This document shows, one piece after another, positions 1-9,188 of a stretch of 64,000 bases of DNA (the stretch's first letter is position 1; each line of letters begins with the position of its first letter). Origin of the DNA: Flavobacterium sp. 5 (GTDB lineage: Bacteria > Bacteroidota > Bacteroidia > Flavobacteriales > Flavobacteriaceae); contig NZ_PHUE01000001.1 of NCBI RefSeq assembly GCF_002813295.1, positions 4,774,001-4,838,000 of the forward strand. Direction: 5' to 3'. Position numbers and translations under genes: made by a program. A model generated the notes under the pieces. The model was not told the DNA's origin. It was given only the letters and a program-made list of their open reading frames with translations, and did not search any database.

Positions 1-139
1 TAGCTAATTTGCTATTATCATTTAATGTTTTTAAGTTCTGTTTTAGGTTATTAGCCAAATCATTACTTAAAAAATGTTCCGATATTCCTACTCTATTTTC
101 TATATAAGTCGAAATTAAAGTCTCAAAATTATTTATCAT
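1..139 (-). CDS. Partial gene, N-terminus only; possibly a 2OG-Fe(II) oxygenase-type protein
   Basis: An open minus-strand frame starts with ATG (complement of 137-139) and runs off the left edge, giving 46 residues without a stop. The protein begins MINNFETLIS and contains TYIENRVGISEHFLS, a hydrophilic helical start. A purine-rich AGGA lies just upstream of the ATG. From memory, similar N-termini occur on flavobacterial 2-oxoglutarate/Fe(II) oxygenases, but none of the iron-binding HxD...H residues fall inside the window, so the function is only a guess. The gene diverges from the next one, with about 250 bp of AT-rich intergenic DNA between them. That gap holds a weak dyad (AAATCG/CGATTT, 193-210) and nothing else I can name. 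Confidence 0.5.
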   Translation of the reverse strand, partial: MINNFETLISTYIENRVGISEHFLSNDLANNLKQNLKTLNDNSKLA

Positions 140-386
140 ATCCTATTGTGAAGGAATGAAAATTGTTCCAACGGGACAAGGTAGACTAATTAAAATCGGT
201 AACGCGATTTCTTAAATTTAAAATTAAGGAATGTTTTTTATACTCAATTTTTTAATAATACATCGAAACAGTAAATAACAGGGATTAAAACCACAATTTC
301 GACGTTTAAAAGCATTACATAATCAATTGAAAATCAGTTAATTTTAATTAAATTTATTTGATTTTTAACTAAAAATATAAATAAAC

Positions 387-1331
387 ATGAAAAAAGAAAT
401 TACTATTGTATTGATGATTGCAACCTGCATCACTTACTCTCAAAAAAAGTCAAATGGAACTATATATGTTGAACATCCCGCAATAACAACTGTAGAGGCT
501 TTTACACAAGCATTTGTTAGTGGTGATGCTGATAAAGTAGCCAGTTATTTAACTGATGATTTTAAATACTATAGTGGCACTTCGACAAACAAGGATGATA
601 AAGGAATGGATAAAGCAGCTTTTTTAAAAAATGTTAAATCATGGAAAGATTATATTGATTATTTGAGTATTAAACGTTCTAAAGGTGCTTATCCTGATGC
701 ACTCGAATATAAAGATGATAATCAAAAAGATGTGGTTTGGGTTCAGACATGGGAAGATGTAAAAGGTGTTGATAAAGAAACAGGTGTAAAAATTGACAGA
801 CCTCTTCATCGTTTATATACTGTAGATAAAAATAATAAAATCAAAATGTTGATTAACTATTCTACTAGTACTGTAAATGATGAAATTAATCAAAGTTTAA
901 CTGAAAGAACCAATGGTCAAATCTTCAATCATCATGAATATATAAATTCTGTTAGAAAAAGTGTTCATGCTTTTGAAAATAAAGATTTTGATAAAGCATA
1001 TAGTTTTTTTGATGACAAAGCTATTTTCTATGATATTAATTCGCCCGATAATGATAAAGGAGCAACTTTGGCTGAACAGAAAGAAATGGATAAAAAAATG
1101 TTCGAATCTTTTGATTTAATTAGTATTGATCAAGTTGGGTATCCAGATTATCTACATTATGAATTAGAAGACGCAAGAGTGGTTCAATCTTGGTGGAAGA
1201 TTAGATTAATTCGAAAATCAGATAAAAAAAATATAACATTACCAATGATGTTCATTGATACTTTTAATGATAAAGGAAAAATAACATCGGAAATAGCCTA
1301 TTATAGCCAAAAAGTATTGGAAGTAAAATAA
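387..1331 (+). CDS. Secreted protein with two tandem NTF2/SnoaL-like domains
   Basis: The 314-residue product starts with a signal peptide (residues 1 to about 18, cleavage near TYS-QK). It then holds two similar halves, about residues 30-165 and 185-314. Each half begins with a helix of the type AFxxxDxDKxxSYxxDD (QAFVSGDADKVASYLTDD and HAFENKDFDKAYSFFDD). Each later has a strand rich in Trp (VVWVQTWEDVKG and RVVQSWWKIRL). This is the cone-shaped NTF2-like fold in duplicate; the family includes small-molecule binding proteins and enzymes, and no catalytic set can be assigned. The protein probably acts in the periplasm or outside the cell. It is transcribed alone, facing the MoxR operon, and ends at a shared terminator hairpin. 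Confidence 0.8.
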   Translation: MKKEITIVLMIATCITYSQKKSNGTIYVEHPAITTVEAFTQAFVSGDADKVASYLTDDFKYYSGTSTNKDDKGMDKAAFLKNVKSWKDYIDYLSIKRSKGAYPDALEYKDDNQKDVVWVQTWEDVKGVDKETGVKIDRPLHRLYTVDKNNKIKMLINYSTSTVNDEINQSLTERTNGQIFNHHEYINSVRKSVHAFENKDFDKAYSFFDDKAIFYDINSPDNDKGATLAEQKEMDKKMFESFDLISIDQVGYPDYLHYELEDARVVQSWWKIRLIRKSDKKNITLPMMFIDTFNDKGKITSEIAYYSQKVLEVK

Positions 1332-1368
1332 TATAGTATGGTAAGGTCCCCAAAAATAGATAAGCTAA

Positions 1369-1409
1369 AAAAAGGGATTAACCTTTTTAAATAAAGTTAA
1401 TCCCTTTTT
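1369..1409. terminator. Bidirectional intrinsic terminator
   Basis: A perfect 14-bp stem (AAAAAGGGATTAAC at 1369-1382, GTTAATCCCTTTTT at 1396-1409) with a 13-nt loop sits between two convergent genes. It has A- and T-tracts on its outer sides, so it can work in both directions. Confidence 0.85.
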
Positions 1410-1435
1410 ATTATTGACTATAGATTAAAATATTT

Positions 1436-2899
1436 TTATAATCTGCTTATATAACTACCGAATGTATCTTTAAATTGATAACCTTCAGAAAATCTATCTT
1501 TGCTCAGTTTCTTGTATTCTACCAATCCCCAAAGAACAAATTCTTTCATAAAATAAGTGTCTTCTTTTGGTAAATCGGGCTGATATTTTTTTATTAATTT
1601 ATCCAAAGGAGTTATACTGTCCAGAATAGATTTATAATCGGCATCGGTACAATCGTCTAATAATTCAAAACCACTTTCTGTAAAAAACCAATCTAATAAA
1701 TCAGAATAAGCTGTTTTTTGATCTTGCTTTTCTAATTTTTCAATTTTAGGGAAATAAGCTGGGAAAAAAGTACGGATTGCATCTCCAATTAAGTGTTGTG
1801 CTACAACTGCAGCTCCTTCCTGTTCTCCCTCATAAACTAATTCTACTTTACCAGTAATCGATGGAATGATTCCCATAAAATCTGACAAACGTAATGTTGT
1901 ATGTTCTGATCCCAATCGTAAAGCACGTCGTTCCGCAGTACTCAATAAATTTTCGTAAGCAGTTATGCTTAAACGAGCACTCACTCCACTTTTATTATCA
2001 ATAAATTCACTTTCTCTAGCTTCAAAACTGATTTGTTCTAATAAATCCTTGGCCAAAGAAGGAATATGTACTAAATCGACCTGGTTTGAATCCAACTTAG
2101 CTTCTTGAGTCGTAATAGTTCGCGCATTTTTGATGGTTTCCGGATAATGTGTCAGGATTTGTGAGCCAATTCTATCTTTAAGCGGTGTTACTATACTGCC
2201 TCTATTAGTATAATCTTCGGGATTTGCAGTAAACACAAACTGCATATCAAGAGGCATTCTTAATTTAAACCCTCTAATTTGTATATCACCTTCTTGCAGG
2301 ATATTAAATAAAGCTACTTGAATACGAGCTTGAAGATCGGGCAATTCATTAATGACAAAAATACAACGGTTGGCTCTTGGAATCATTCCAAAATGAATCA
2401 CTCGGTCATCGGCGTAAGACAACTTTAAATTTGCTGCTTTTATAGGATCTACATCACCAATTAAATCGGCGACAGTTACATCTGGAGTTGCAAGTTTCTC
2501 GAAAAATCGATCGCTTCGGTGTAACCATGAAATTGGAGTATCATCGCCTTTATCTGTAATGATATCTTTTGCAAAACGGGATAACGGCTGAAATGGATCA
2601 TCATTTATTTCGGAACCAGTTACAAATGGGATATACTCATCCAATAACTCAACCATTTTACGTGCTAATCTTGTTTTTGCCTGACCACGAAGTCCTAATA
2701 AATTAATATTATGGCGAGATAATATAGCTCGCTCCAACTCAGGAATAACAGTGTTTTCAAAACCATGTATTCCTTCAAAAGTGGGTAATCCTGATTTAAT
2801 TTTCTCTCTTAAATTATGACGTAATTCGTCTTTGATTCCTTTAGTTTCATATCCAGATTTTCTTAATTCTCCTAATGTCTTTATATTTTCAATTTCCAT
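1436..2899 (-). CDS. MoxR / Mg-chelatase-like AAA+ ATPase
   Basis: The 487-residue protein has an AAA+ core of the MoxR / magnesium-chelatase I-subunit class. The Walker A is GLRGQAKT (residues 69-76), with Ala where the last Gly is usual. The Walker B-like strand is CIFVINEL (179-186), with NE rather than DE. FTANPEDY (223-230) supplies the sensor-1 Asn. The C-terminal 230 residues form a helical lid with a family-typical length. Such ATPases work with a von Willebrand A partner to insert metals or remodel protein complexes. The partner is encoded directly upstream (31 bp gap), so the two are almost certainly co-transcribed. The substrate is unknown. The altered Walker A Gly is conservative, since the P-loop Lys and Thr remain. 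Confidence 0.88.
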   Translation of the reverse strand: MEIENIKTLGELRKSGYETKGIKDELRHNLREKIKSGLPTFEGIHGFENTVIPELERAILSRHNINLLGLRGQAKTRLARKMVELLDEYIPFVTGSEINDDPFQPLSRFAKDIITDKGDDTPISWLHRSDRFFEKLATPDVTVADLIGDVDPIKAANLKLSYADDRVIHFGMIPRANRCIFVINELPDLQARIQVALFNILQEGDIQIRGFKLRMPLDMQFVFTANPEDYTNRGSIVTPLKDRIGSQILTHYPETIKNARTITTQEAKLDSNQVDLVHIPSLAKDLLEQISFEARESEFIDNKSGVSARLSITAYENLLSTAERRALRLGSEHTTLRLSDFMGIIPSITGKVELVYEGEQEGAAVVAQHLIGDAIRTFFPAYFPKIEKLEKQDQKTAYSDLLDWFFTESGFELLDDCTDADYKSILDSITPLDKLIKKYQPDLPKEDTYFMKEFVLWGLVEYKKLSKDRFSEGYQFKDTFGSYISRL

Positions 2900-2930
2900 T
2901 AACTATAGTGTTTAAATTGTCGAAGGTTAT

Positions 2931-4031
2931 TTAATTCGTTTCATAATCTTGAAAAATCATTTCACCCAAACCTTTTAAGCCAGTATAAAAAGCCTTTCCT
3001 TGATTTGCTTCTGTAAAATGGTCTACAAATTTTTGCAAATAAGGATCATTAGCGATCATAAAAGTGGTTATCGGGATATGTAGTTTTCTTGCTTGTTGAG
3101 CCTGAGTATAGCATTTATCTACGATGTATTGATCCAAGCCATTACTGTTCATGTAATATGAGCCATCTTTCTCTATTACACAGCTGGGTTTTCCATCGGT
3201 AATCATGAAAATTTGCTTATTAGTATTTTTTTTTCGTCTCAGCAAATCCATTGCCAATTGTAAACCAGCAACGGTATTGGTGTGATAAGGACCAACTTTT
3301 AAATATGGTAAATCCTGAATAGTAATCTTCCAGGCATCATTTCCAAAAACTAATATGTCCAGTGTATCTTTGGGATAACGAGTAGTTATTAATTCGGCCA
3401 AGGCCATAGCTACTTTTTTTGCTGGAGTAATTCGATCTTCACCATAAAGGATCATACTGTGACTTATATCAATCATCAGAACTGTACTCATTTGAGATTT
3501 ATACTGAGTTTCTTCAACAACTAAATCATTTTCGGTAAGAATAAAATCGGCTACACCATTATTTATTTGGGCATTTCGTAAACTTTCTGTAAGCGAAATA
3601 CGTTCTAAACCATCTCCAAAATGAAACTCCCGAAACTCTCCTGTATGTTCGTCACCATTACCTACGTGCTTTGTTTTGTGATTACCTGTCCCTGATTTTT
3701 TTAAATTTCCAAAAATAGTATCCAAAGCTTGTTGTCTAATGGCACGCTCTGTTTTTGCAGTTATTCCGGTCCCAGATGTTCCGTCATCTTTGAGTTCTTC
3801 TCGGATGTATCCTTTTTTCTTTAAATCCTCAATAAAGTCATCGATAGTATAGGATGAATCAGTTAGTTTGTATTCTTTGTCCAATTCGCGTAACCAATTG
3901 ATAGCTTCATCAAAATCACCAGAAGTGTGCGTGATAAGTTCCTTGAAAATAGCAAAGAGTTTATCAAATGGTGATTGAAATGGAGCTTCGTAAGTCTTAA
4001 AATAAAATCCTTTTTTAACTGTATCGTTCAT
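2931..4031 (-). CDS. von Willebrand factor A domain protein, partner of the MoxR-like ATPase
   Basis: The 366-residue cytosolic protein has no signal peptide. The first 170 residues are charged and probably helical, with a Gly/His-rich linker around residues 113-135. The VWA domain starts near residue 182: the MIDAS motif is DISHS (188-192), followed by helices and strands typical of the fold (DILVFGND, IFMITDGKPS). The DxSxS residues that hold a divalent metal are intact. Together with the AAA+ protein that follows it, this matches the MoxR-VWA arrangement, in which the VWA protein recognises the client. The upstream gap to the META lipoprotein is 85 bp, so an internal promoter is possible. 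Confidence 0.87.
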   Translation of the reverse strand: MNDTVKKGFYFKTYEAPFQSPFDKLFAIFKELITHTSGDFDEAINWLRELDKEYKLTDSSYTIDDFIEDLKKKGYIREELKDDGTSGTGITAKTERAIRQQALDTIFGNLKKSGTGNHKTKHVGNGDEHTGEFREFHFGDGLERISLTESLRNAQINNGVADFILTENDLVVEETQYKSQMSTVLMIDISHSMILYGEDRITPAKKVAMALAELITTRYPKDTLDILVFGNDAWKITIQDLPYLKVGPYHTNTVAGLQLAMDLLRRKKNTNKQIFMITDGKPSCVIEKDGSYYMNSNGLDQYIVDKCYTQAQQARKLHIPITTFMIANDPYLQKFVDHFTEANQGKAFYTGLKGLGEMIFQDYETN

Positions 4032-4116
4032 AAATATAAATTTAGATTATTTTTAAATGAACGAGCAACAAACAATTTATAATTTTAAGTTAAAAGGTAG
4101 TGTGAAAAATGAACTA

Positions 4117-4905
4117 TTAATCTACTTTTCTGAAAACCAATTCACTTCCAGATGGGTTAGCAAGTGTTAATCGTAAATTTTCAACTTTATAATTAGTAGT
4201 ACTTTGCAAAGCTTTTAGAAAAATAGCTTCTTTGTTATTTTCTCTACAAGCCATTTCAGTAGTTACAACATTAGTAAATCGAAGTAATCCTTTTTCGAAA
4301 AAAATACTCCCTCCCATTTTATTGCAACCTGAAAATCCCATAAATGTATTGGTAGTACTGTTTATTTCAAGATTGGGTAATTCTTTTGTGAAGTTCTCTA
4401 CAGTAACATTTTCTCCATTAAGTTTTTCTAAAACCCAAATATCATGCAAACGAGGATCGGTAATATAATTTCCGCACCCTAATAAATGTATTGATTGATT
4501 TTTTTTTAGAATTTCTATTTGAACTGAATAAGAAGATTTATCACCTGACATCTTATTTACGCATTCTTGTTGCATGATTTGGATTGTCATAGTGCCTGCT
4601 TCTGTAGAAACTTGATACATTTTGACATTAGCATCTATACCACGAATTGGTTCAACATGGTTACCATTCAAAGCTTCATAACCTTGTTTCGAAGAAGCAA
4701 ATTCAATAGTTTTTTCAGATATTTTTAAACTCCAATCGGGTTCATTTCCATTTGCCCTAAAATAAATTCCCTTTTCTAAATTTTCTATTTGCTGTTTATA
4801 TGCAAAAGTAGGTTCATTATTTTCAACTATTTTTGGAGCTGATGAATTTGTTTTACAACAAATGAAAAACAAAGCGATTACTAGTAATTGAATTGCTTTT
4901 TTCAT
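4117..4905 (-). CDS. Lipoprotein with COG3650-like and META (HslJ-type) domains
   Basis: The 262-residue protein starts with a lipoprotein signal peptide (hydrophobic stretch, then FFICCKTNSS, lipid-attachment Cys near residue 16-17). Residues about 45-145 carry the motif GIYFRANGNEPDWSLKI, found in the small lipoprotein domain often joined to META domains. Residues about 155-260 are a META/HslJ domain (DIWVLEKLNGE, FSGCNKMGG, TEMAC). Such proteins are linked to heat or antibiotic stress resistance, but the mechanism is unknown. It lies 18 bp after the YchJ-like gene in the same direction, suggesting a shared transcript. Confidence 0.83.
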   Translation of the reverse strand: MKKAIQLLVIALFFICCKTNSSAPKIVENNEPTFAYKQQIENLEKGIYFRANGNEPDWSLKISEKTIEFASSKQGYEALNGNHVEPIRGIDANVKMYQVSTEAGTMTIQIMQQECVNKMSGDKSSYSVQIEILKKNQSIHLLGCGNYITDPRLHDIWVLEKLNGENVTVENFTKELPNLEINSTTNTFMGFSGCNKMGGSIFFEKGLLRFTNVVTTEMACRENNKEAIFLKALQSTTNYKVENLRLTLANPSGSELVFRKVD

Positions 4906-4923
4906 AATCTTTTGTATTTACAT

Positions 4924-5304
4924 TTATTTAAACTTTCCATCTACATAAAACCAAATGTCATTTTCCTTTTTAAAGTTAGAAAATTCATAATGTACTTGAC
5001 TTACATTATTCTCGTCTTTAAAATAAGCTTTAAATTCTACTGTATTTTCGGTAGCCGAAATAATTTCAAGTTTTTGCCATTGATTGGAAGTAGCCCATTT
5101 TAAAATTTCCTCTCGGGAATAATGTTTTCTTTCAGAACTGTGTGTAGTTGCTAATAAATAATCTGCCTGATGTGTTGCATAGGCGGAATATCTAGATTTC
5201 ATTAAAGCTAAAGCTGTTGGAACTTTTTGAATTCCATTGATATAAAGATTACAACACACATCAAAAGGTTTAGCAGCACCACAATAGCAATTTTCAGAAG
5301 CCAT
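4924..5304 (-). CDS. YchJ-family SEC-C zinc-motif protein
   Basis: The 126-residue protein begins with the SEC-C pattern C6-x-C8-x8-C17-C18, a small zinc knuckle also found at the end of SecA. It continues with the YchJ signature PTALALMKSRYSAY and a C-terminal NTF2-like fold (VEFKAYFKDE, VHYEFSNF, WFYVDGKF). The length is typical of the UPF0225/YchJ family, whose function is not established. It is 25 bp downstream of the 73-residue gene and 18 bp upstream of the META lipoprotein, in a compact operon. Confidence 0.85.
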   Translation of the reverse strand: MASENCYCGAAKPFDVCCNLYINGIQKVPTALALMKSRYSAYATHQADYLLATTHSSERKHYSREEILKWATSNQWQKLEIISATENTVEFKAYFKDENNVSQVHYEFSNFKKENDIWFYVDGKFK

Positions 5305-5329
5305 AATTGTATAAAATTAATTTTGAAAT

Positions 5330-5551
5330 TTACTGAAGTGAAACAATTTTTTGTTGTAGTTGATTTAATAACACTTGAAATTTACTAATTTCTCTTAGTT
5401 CTTCATCTTCATCAGTATGATCTAAAATTTCGTCTAATTCCTCGCTAACTTCCACCAATTTATTATTAGCTTCTTTTGCATTTTTAACTGCAATCAAGTC
5501 AATTATTTCTTGAACTCCGTTTTTTAATTCGTCAAATTTAGTTACATCCAT
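5330..5551 (-). CDS. Small acidic coiled-coil protein, function unknown
   Basis: The 73-residue protein is rich in Glu, Asp and Leu with a heptad-like pattern (ELKNGVQEIIDLIAVKN, LVEVSEELDEILDHTDEDEE). It is predicted to be helical and cytosolic, with no Cys and no membrane segment. I do not recognise the family. It lies between a 50-residue lysine-rich protein (11 bp upstream) and the YchJ-like gene (25 bp downstream), so it appears to be a real member of the operon. Its acidic character next to a very basic small protein is worth noting. Confidence 0.65.
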   Translation of the reverse strand: MDVTKFDELKNGVQEIIDLIAVKNAKEANNKLVEVSEELDEILDHTDEDEELREISKFQVLLNQLQQKIVSLQ

Positions 5552-5562
5552 TATAAAAATAA

Positions 5563-5715
5563 TTAGTCATTTTCTGAAGCTTTATCTTCATTAAATTTTT
5601 TAGTAATCTGTTTTAATTTTTCTTTACGATCCCTTTCTGCTTGTTTGGCTTTATTCTGAGCCTTATGCAGTTTATCGTTGTGTTTTTTTATATTTCCTTC
5701 GTTATTTCTACTCAT
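5563..5715 (-). CDS. Very basic 50-residue protein, function unknown
   Basis: This short frame (ATG is the complement of 5713-5715, stop at 5563-5565) encodes MSRNNEGNIKKHNDKLHKAQ... and ends KASEND. About a third of the residues are Lys or Arg and the middle is a continuous charged helix (KAKQAERDRKEKLKQITKK). It has no hydrophobic core, so it is probably an extended helix that may bind nucleic acid or the acidic 73-residue protein encoded 11 bp downstream; that pairing is inference. It is the first gene of the minus-strand run. Confidence 0.55.
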   Translation of the reverse strand: MSRNNEGNIKKHNDKLHKAQNKAKQAERDRKEKLKQITKKFNEDKASEND

Positions 5716-5952
5716 AATGTTTATGTATTATATTTCAATTTAAAATAAAAAAGATATTAGAAAATGCAAATTTCGACTTTATTATTGAAAGGATTGCTAT
5801 TTTACTTTAACAAACAAAAGTCTTCATATCTACTACCAATCAAAATTTCGGTTATTTTTTTTCGTTTAAATGCTATAAATGCTATCTTTATGATTGAAAA
5901 TTCCGAGCTTACCTAGAATTGCAATCTTTTTTTACATTTATTTATAAAACAT

Positions 5953-8796
5953 ATGAAATACAAAAATAAATGGCCTAAATATTTTCGATGGTTTTTGAAT
6001 AAACCTAAAACTGTAGGACTTTTGTTTTTTTTTATTCTAAGCTTAGTAGTTTCGTTTGTTATCTTTCAACGTATTCATATCCTCAATGAAAATAAGAACT
6101 ATGAGATGCAAACTGTTCTCGAAAATTTACATCAAAATATTGATCAAAATTTAAAAAGTTGTTATACATCTACTCTTACGTTAGCCTTAACAATTAATGA
6201 CAATGGAATTCCTGAGAATTTTGAATCTATAAGTTCACAACTCTTGGCTTCTAACAAGTGTATTAGTGCTGTTCAATTGGTACCAAATGGAATTATTAAA
6301 TACGTTTTCCCTTTCCAAGAAAATCAATTTGCTTTAAATCTAAATATTTTAAAAAATCCAAGTCTTAAAAAAGAAGCTTTAAAATCTATTATTAATAAAA
6401 GAATGTATTTTGCTGGACCTTTATATTTAAAACAAGGAGGCATTGGAATTGTTGGACGATTACCTGTTTACAAAAAAAATAAATTTTGGGGATTCTCAGC
6501 TGTCATTATTAAATTAGAAAATTTATTAAAAATATCTGGAATCAATACAATTGACACTAGTAAATACTATTTTCAGTTTTCAAAAGTAAATCCGAATACC
6601 AATAAAGAAGATTTTTTTCTTCCTTTTCGAAGAGAAAATTTTAATAACAAACAAATTTCTATAAGAATCCCTGATGGAAATTGGAAGTTATATCTTATTG
6701 CTAAAAAACAAACTAATAATTATTCGGTTCTATATCTTCCTTCTATTCTAGGTTTTACTTTATCATTACTATTTGGAACTTTGATAACGATTTTATTAGA
6801 TAGACCAAGAAGATTACAACAATTAGTTGATATTCAAGAAGAAATGATTTTAAATAGTCAAATAAAATTTAAAACTATTTTTGATCAAGCACCAGTAGGA
6901 ATTGCTCTAATAAGAAAAGATACAGGGGGTTTTATAGAGGTTAATAAGAAATTTTGTGCATTGATTGGCTATTCTGAACAAGAAATGAAATTAAAAAATT
7001 ATAAATCTATAACACATCCCAAAGACTTAATAATAAATAAATCAGTTTCTGGAGAATTAATAGATAAAAATGATACTGATTATTCTTTAAAAAAACGATA
7101 CATAACTAAAAATGGAAATACTGTTTGGGCAAATTTAATTGTATCATCTCTTTTTAGTGTAAATGAAAATTTAAATACTAACATTGCAATTATTGAGGAT
7201 ATAACATTGCAAAAGCAAATTCTTGATAATCTTAAAGATAGTGAGAAACAATTTAAAAGTTTATTTAAAAACTCTCCTATTCCACTATGGGAGGTTGATA
7301 TGTCTTTGGTAAAAAATCATCTTAATGATTTAAATTTAATTGCTAAAGAGCCAATATTTGTTGCTAACTATCTAAAAGAACACCCAGAAGTAACAAATGA
7401 ATGTTTTTCTCTTATTAAAATTATTTCAGTAAATTATAAATGTTTACAGTTGCTTAATATAAAAACAAAGCGAATGCTGGCTTATAATTTAAAAATGGTA
7501 GTTGATAATGATACACTTATAGATTTTAACAAACAACTAATTGCTATTACACAAAGCAATAATCAGCTAACCTATGATTCTAAAATAAAAAACAGCAATG
7601 GAGAGTCTATAGATATTAATTTTAGATGGAATGCAGTTTTAGGGCATGAAAAAACAATGGATAGAATAATTATATCTACGGAGGATATTACTTTTAGAAA
7701 AAATAATGAAAAAATGATTATTGATTCACAGCAAAAAGTTGAGTCTCTTATCAATGCAATAGATGGAATCGTTTGGGAATGCAATATTGAAACCTTTTCA
7801 TTTACTTTTGTCAGTAAAAAAGTTGAACAAATCTTAGGTTATACTTCAGAAGAATGGATTAGTGATCCCAATTTTTGGGGTAATCATATTCATCCCGAAG
7901 ATAGAACATGGGCATTAGAATATTGTGAAACAAAAACCAAAGAAAATCTAAATCACGATTTTGAATATAGAATGATTTGTAAAGATGGGTCTGTAATTTG
8001 GATGCGTGATATGGTAAATCTTGTTTTTCAAGAAGGAAAAGCCGTCGGTCTTCATGGAATAATGATTGATATTACAAAATCTAAGAATATAGAAAATGAT
8101 TTAAATAACTCATTCAATTTGGTCTCTAGACAAAATGAAAGGCTTTTAAATTTTTCTTATATAATTTCTCATAATTTAAGATCCCACACCAGTAATATTG
8201 CTTCAATTGTAACCTTGATTAAAGAAGCTGAAACAGAGCAAGAAAAAAAAGAATTAATGGATTTATTGGTGTCCGTTTCAGACTTACTTAACGAAACAAT
8301 GGTTCATTTAAATGAGGTGATTAATATACGAACCAACATAAGCCTCGTAATAGAATCTTTGAATTTAAAAGAATGTGTAGACAATGTGATGAAAATATTT
8401 TCCAAACAAATTTTATTGAGAGAAGTTTCAATCATCAATTTGATACCAGAAGATTTAATAATCAATTATAATCCAGCTTATCTAGAAAGTACTCTATATA
8501 ACCTTATTTCAAATGCAATTCGCTATAGTCATCCAGACAGAAAACCTAATATCATTTTAGAGTGGATCACAAAAAAGAATAAAAATTTCCTTCAAATTTC
8601 AGATAATGGTATAGGCATAGATTTAGAAAAATATGGAAATAAGATTTTTGGATTATACAAAACTTTTACTAATGATAGAACATCAAAAGGAGTTGGATTA
8701 TTTATTACAAAAAATCAAATAGAAGCAATGGGAGGAACAATATCTGTTGAAAGCAAACTTAATCATGGCGCAACCTTTAAAATAGAAATTATATGA
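5953..8796 (+). CDS. Membrane sensor histidine kinase: CHASE-like sensor, three PAS domains, HATPase
   Basis: The 947-residue protein has a membrane segment near residues 22-40, an extracytoplasmic region (about 45-255) of CHASE type, a second membrane segment (about 259-281) and then PAS domains around 300-420, 430-590 and 600-715. The dimerisation/phosphoacceptor helix contains IISHNLRSH with His740, the variant H-box common in flavobacterial PAS kinases. Asn854 in LISNAIRYS is the HATPase N-box, followed by DNGIGID and KGVGLFI as G-boxes. Its final four bases overlap the start of the response regulator (ATGA), so the two are translationally coupled. The signal sensed is unknown. The start is placed at the ATG that gives a short positively charged N-terminus before the first membrane segment. 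Confidence 0.9.
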   Translation: MKYKNKWPKYFRWFLNKPKTVGLLFFFILSLVVSFVIFQRIHILNENKNYEMQTVLENLHQNIDQNLKSCYTSTLTLALTINDNGIPENFESISSQLLASNKCISAVQLVPNGIIKYVFPFQENQFALNLNILKNPSLKKEALKSIINKRMYFAGPLYLKQGGIGIVGRLPVYKKNKFWGFSAVIIKLENLLKISGINTIDTSKYYFQFSKVNPNTNKEDFFLPFRRENFNNKQISIRIPDGNWKLYLIAKKQTNNYSVLYLPSILGFTLSLLFGTLITILLDRPRRLQQLVDIQEEMILNSQIKFKTIFDQAPVGIALIRKDTGGFIEVNKKFCALIGYSEQEMKLKNYKSITHPKDLIINKSVSGELIDKNDTDYSLKKRYITKNGNTVWANLIVSSLFSVNENLNTNIAIIEDITLQKQILDNLKDSEKQFKSLFKNSPIPLWEVDMSLVKNHLNDLNLIAKEPIFVANYLKEHPEVTNECFSLIKIISVNYKCLQLLNIKTKRMLAYNLKMVVDNDTLIDFNKQLIAITQSNNQLTYDSKIKNSNGESIDINFRWNAVLGHEKTMDRIIISTEDITFRKNNEKMIIDSQQKVESLINAIDGIVWECNIETFSFTFVSKKVEQILGYTSEEWISDPNFWGNHIHPEDRTWALEYCETKTKENLNHDFEYRMICKDGSVIWMRDMVNLVFQEGKAVGLHGIMIDITKSKNIENDLNNSFNLVSRQNERLLNFSYIISHNLRSHTSNIASIVTLIKEAETEQEKKELMDLLVSVSDLLNETMVHLNEVINIRTNISLVIESLNLKECVDNVMKIFSKQILLREVSIINLIPEDLIINYNPAYLESTLYNLISNAIRYSHPDRKPNIILEWITKKNKNFLQISDNGIGIDLEKYGNKIFGLYKTFTNDRTSKGVGLFITKNQIEAMGGTISVESKLNHGATFKIEII

Positions 8797-9188
8797 AACA
8801 CATGACCATTTGGGTTATTGATGATGATCCAATATATCAAATTATTGTTAATAAAATGATCAAAAAATCAGAATTATTTTTAAATGTTTTGAGTTTTAAA
8901 AACGGAAAAGAAGCTATCGATGATTTCAAAAAGAAACTAGAAGAAAAAGAAACTCTTCCTAATATAATACTTTTGGATATAAATATGCCTGTTATGGATG
9001 GTTGGGAGTTTATGGCTGAGATGGTAGTCTTAAAAGAACAAATCAATGAAACAATTCAAATATATATTGTGAGCTCATCAATTGCAGTTGAAGACAAAAA
9101 CAAAGCAAAACATTATCCTGAAATAGTTGCCTATTTGGTAAAACCTATTAATAATAATGACTTAACATTAATAACAGCTAACTATTAG
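8793..9188 (+). CDS. Single-domain (CheY-like) response regulator
   Basis: The 131-residue protein is a lone receiver domain: acidic pocket D10-D11-D12, phosphoacceptor Asp62 in LLDINMPVMDGWEF, Ser/Thr switch region IYIVSSS (about 90-96) and Lys117 in YLVKPI. There is no DNA-binding or enzymatic output domain, so it must act by protein contact or pass phosphate along a relay. The start overlaps the kinase stop by four bases, which makes it the cognate partner. Its stop codon overlaps that of the convergent gene by three bases, leaving no room for a terminator. Confidence 0.9.
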   Translation: MKHMTIWVIDDDPIYQIIVNKMIKKSELFLNVLSFKNGKEAIDDFKKKLEEKETLPNIILLDINMPVMDGWEFMAEMVVLKEQINETIQIYIVSSSIAVEDKNKAKHYPEIVAYLVKPINNNDLTLITANY

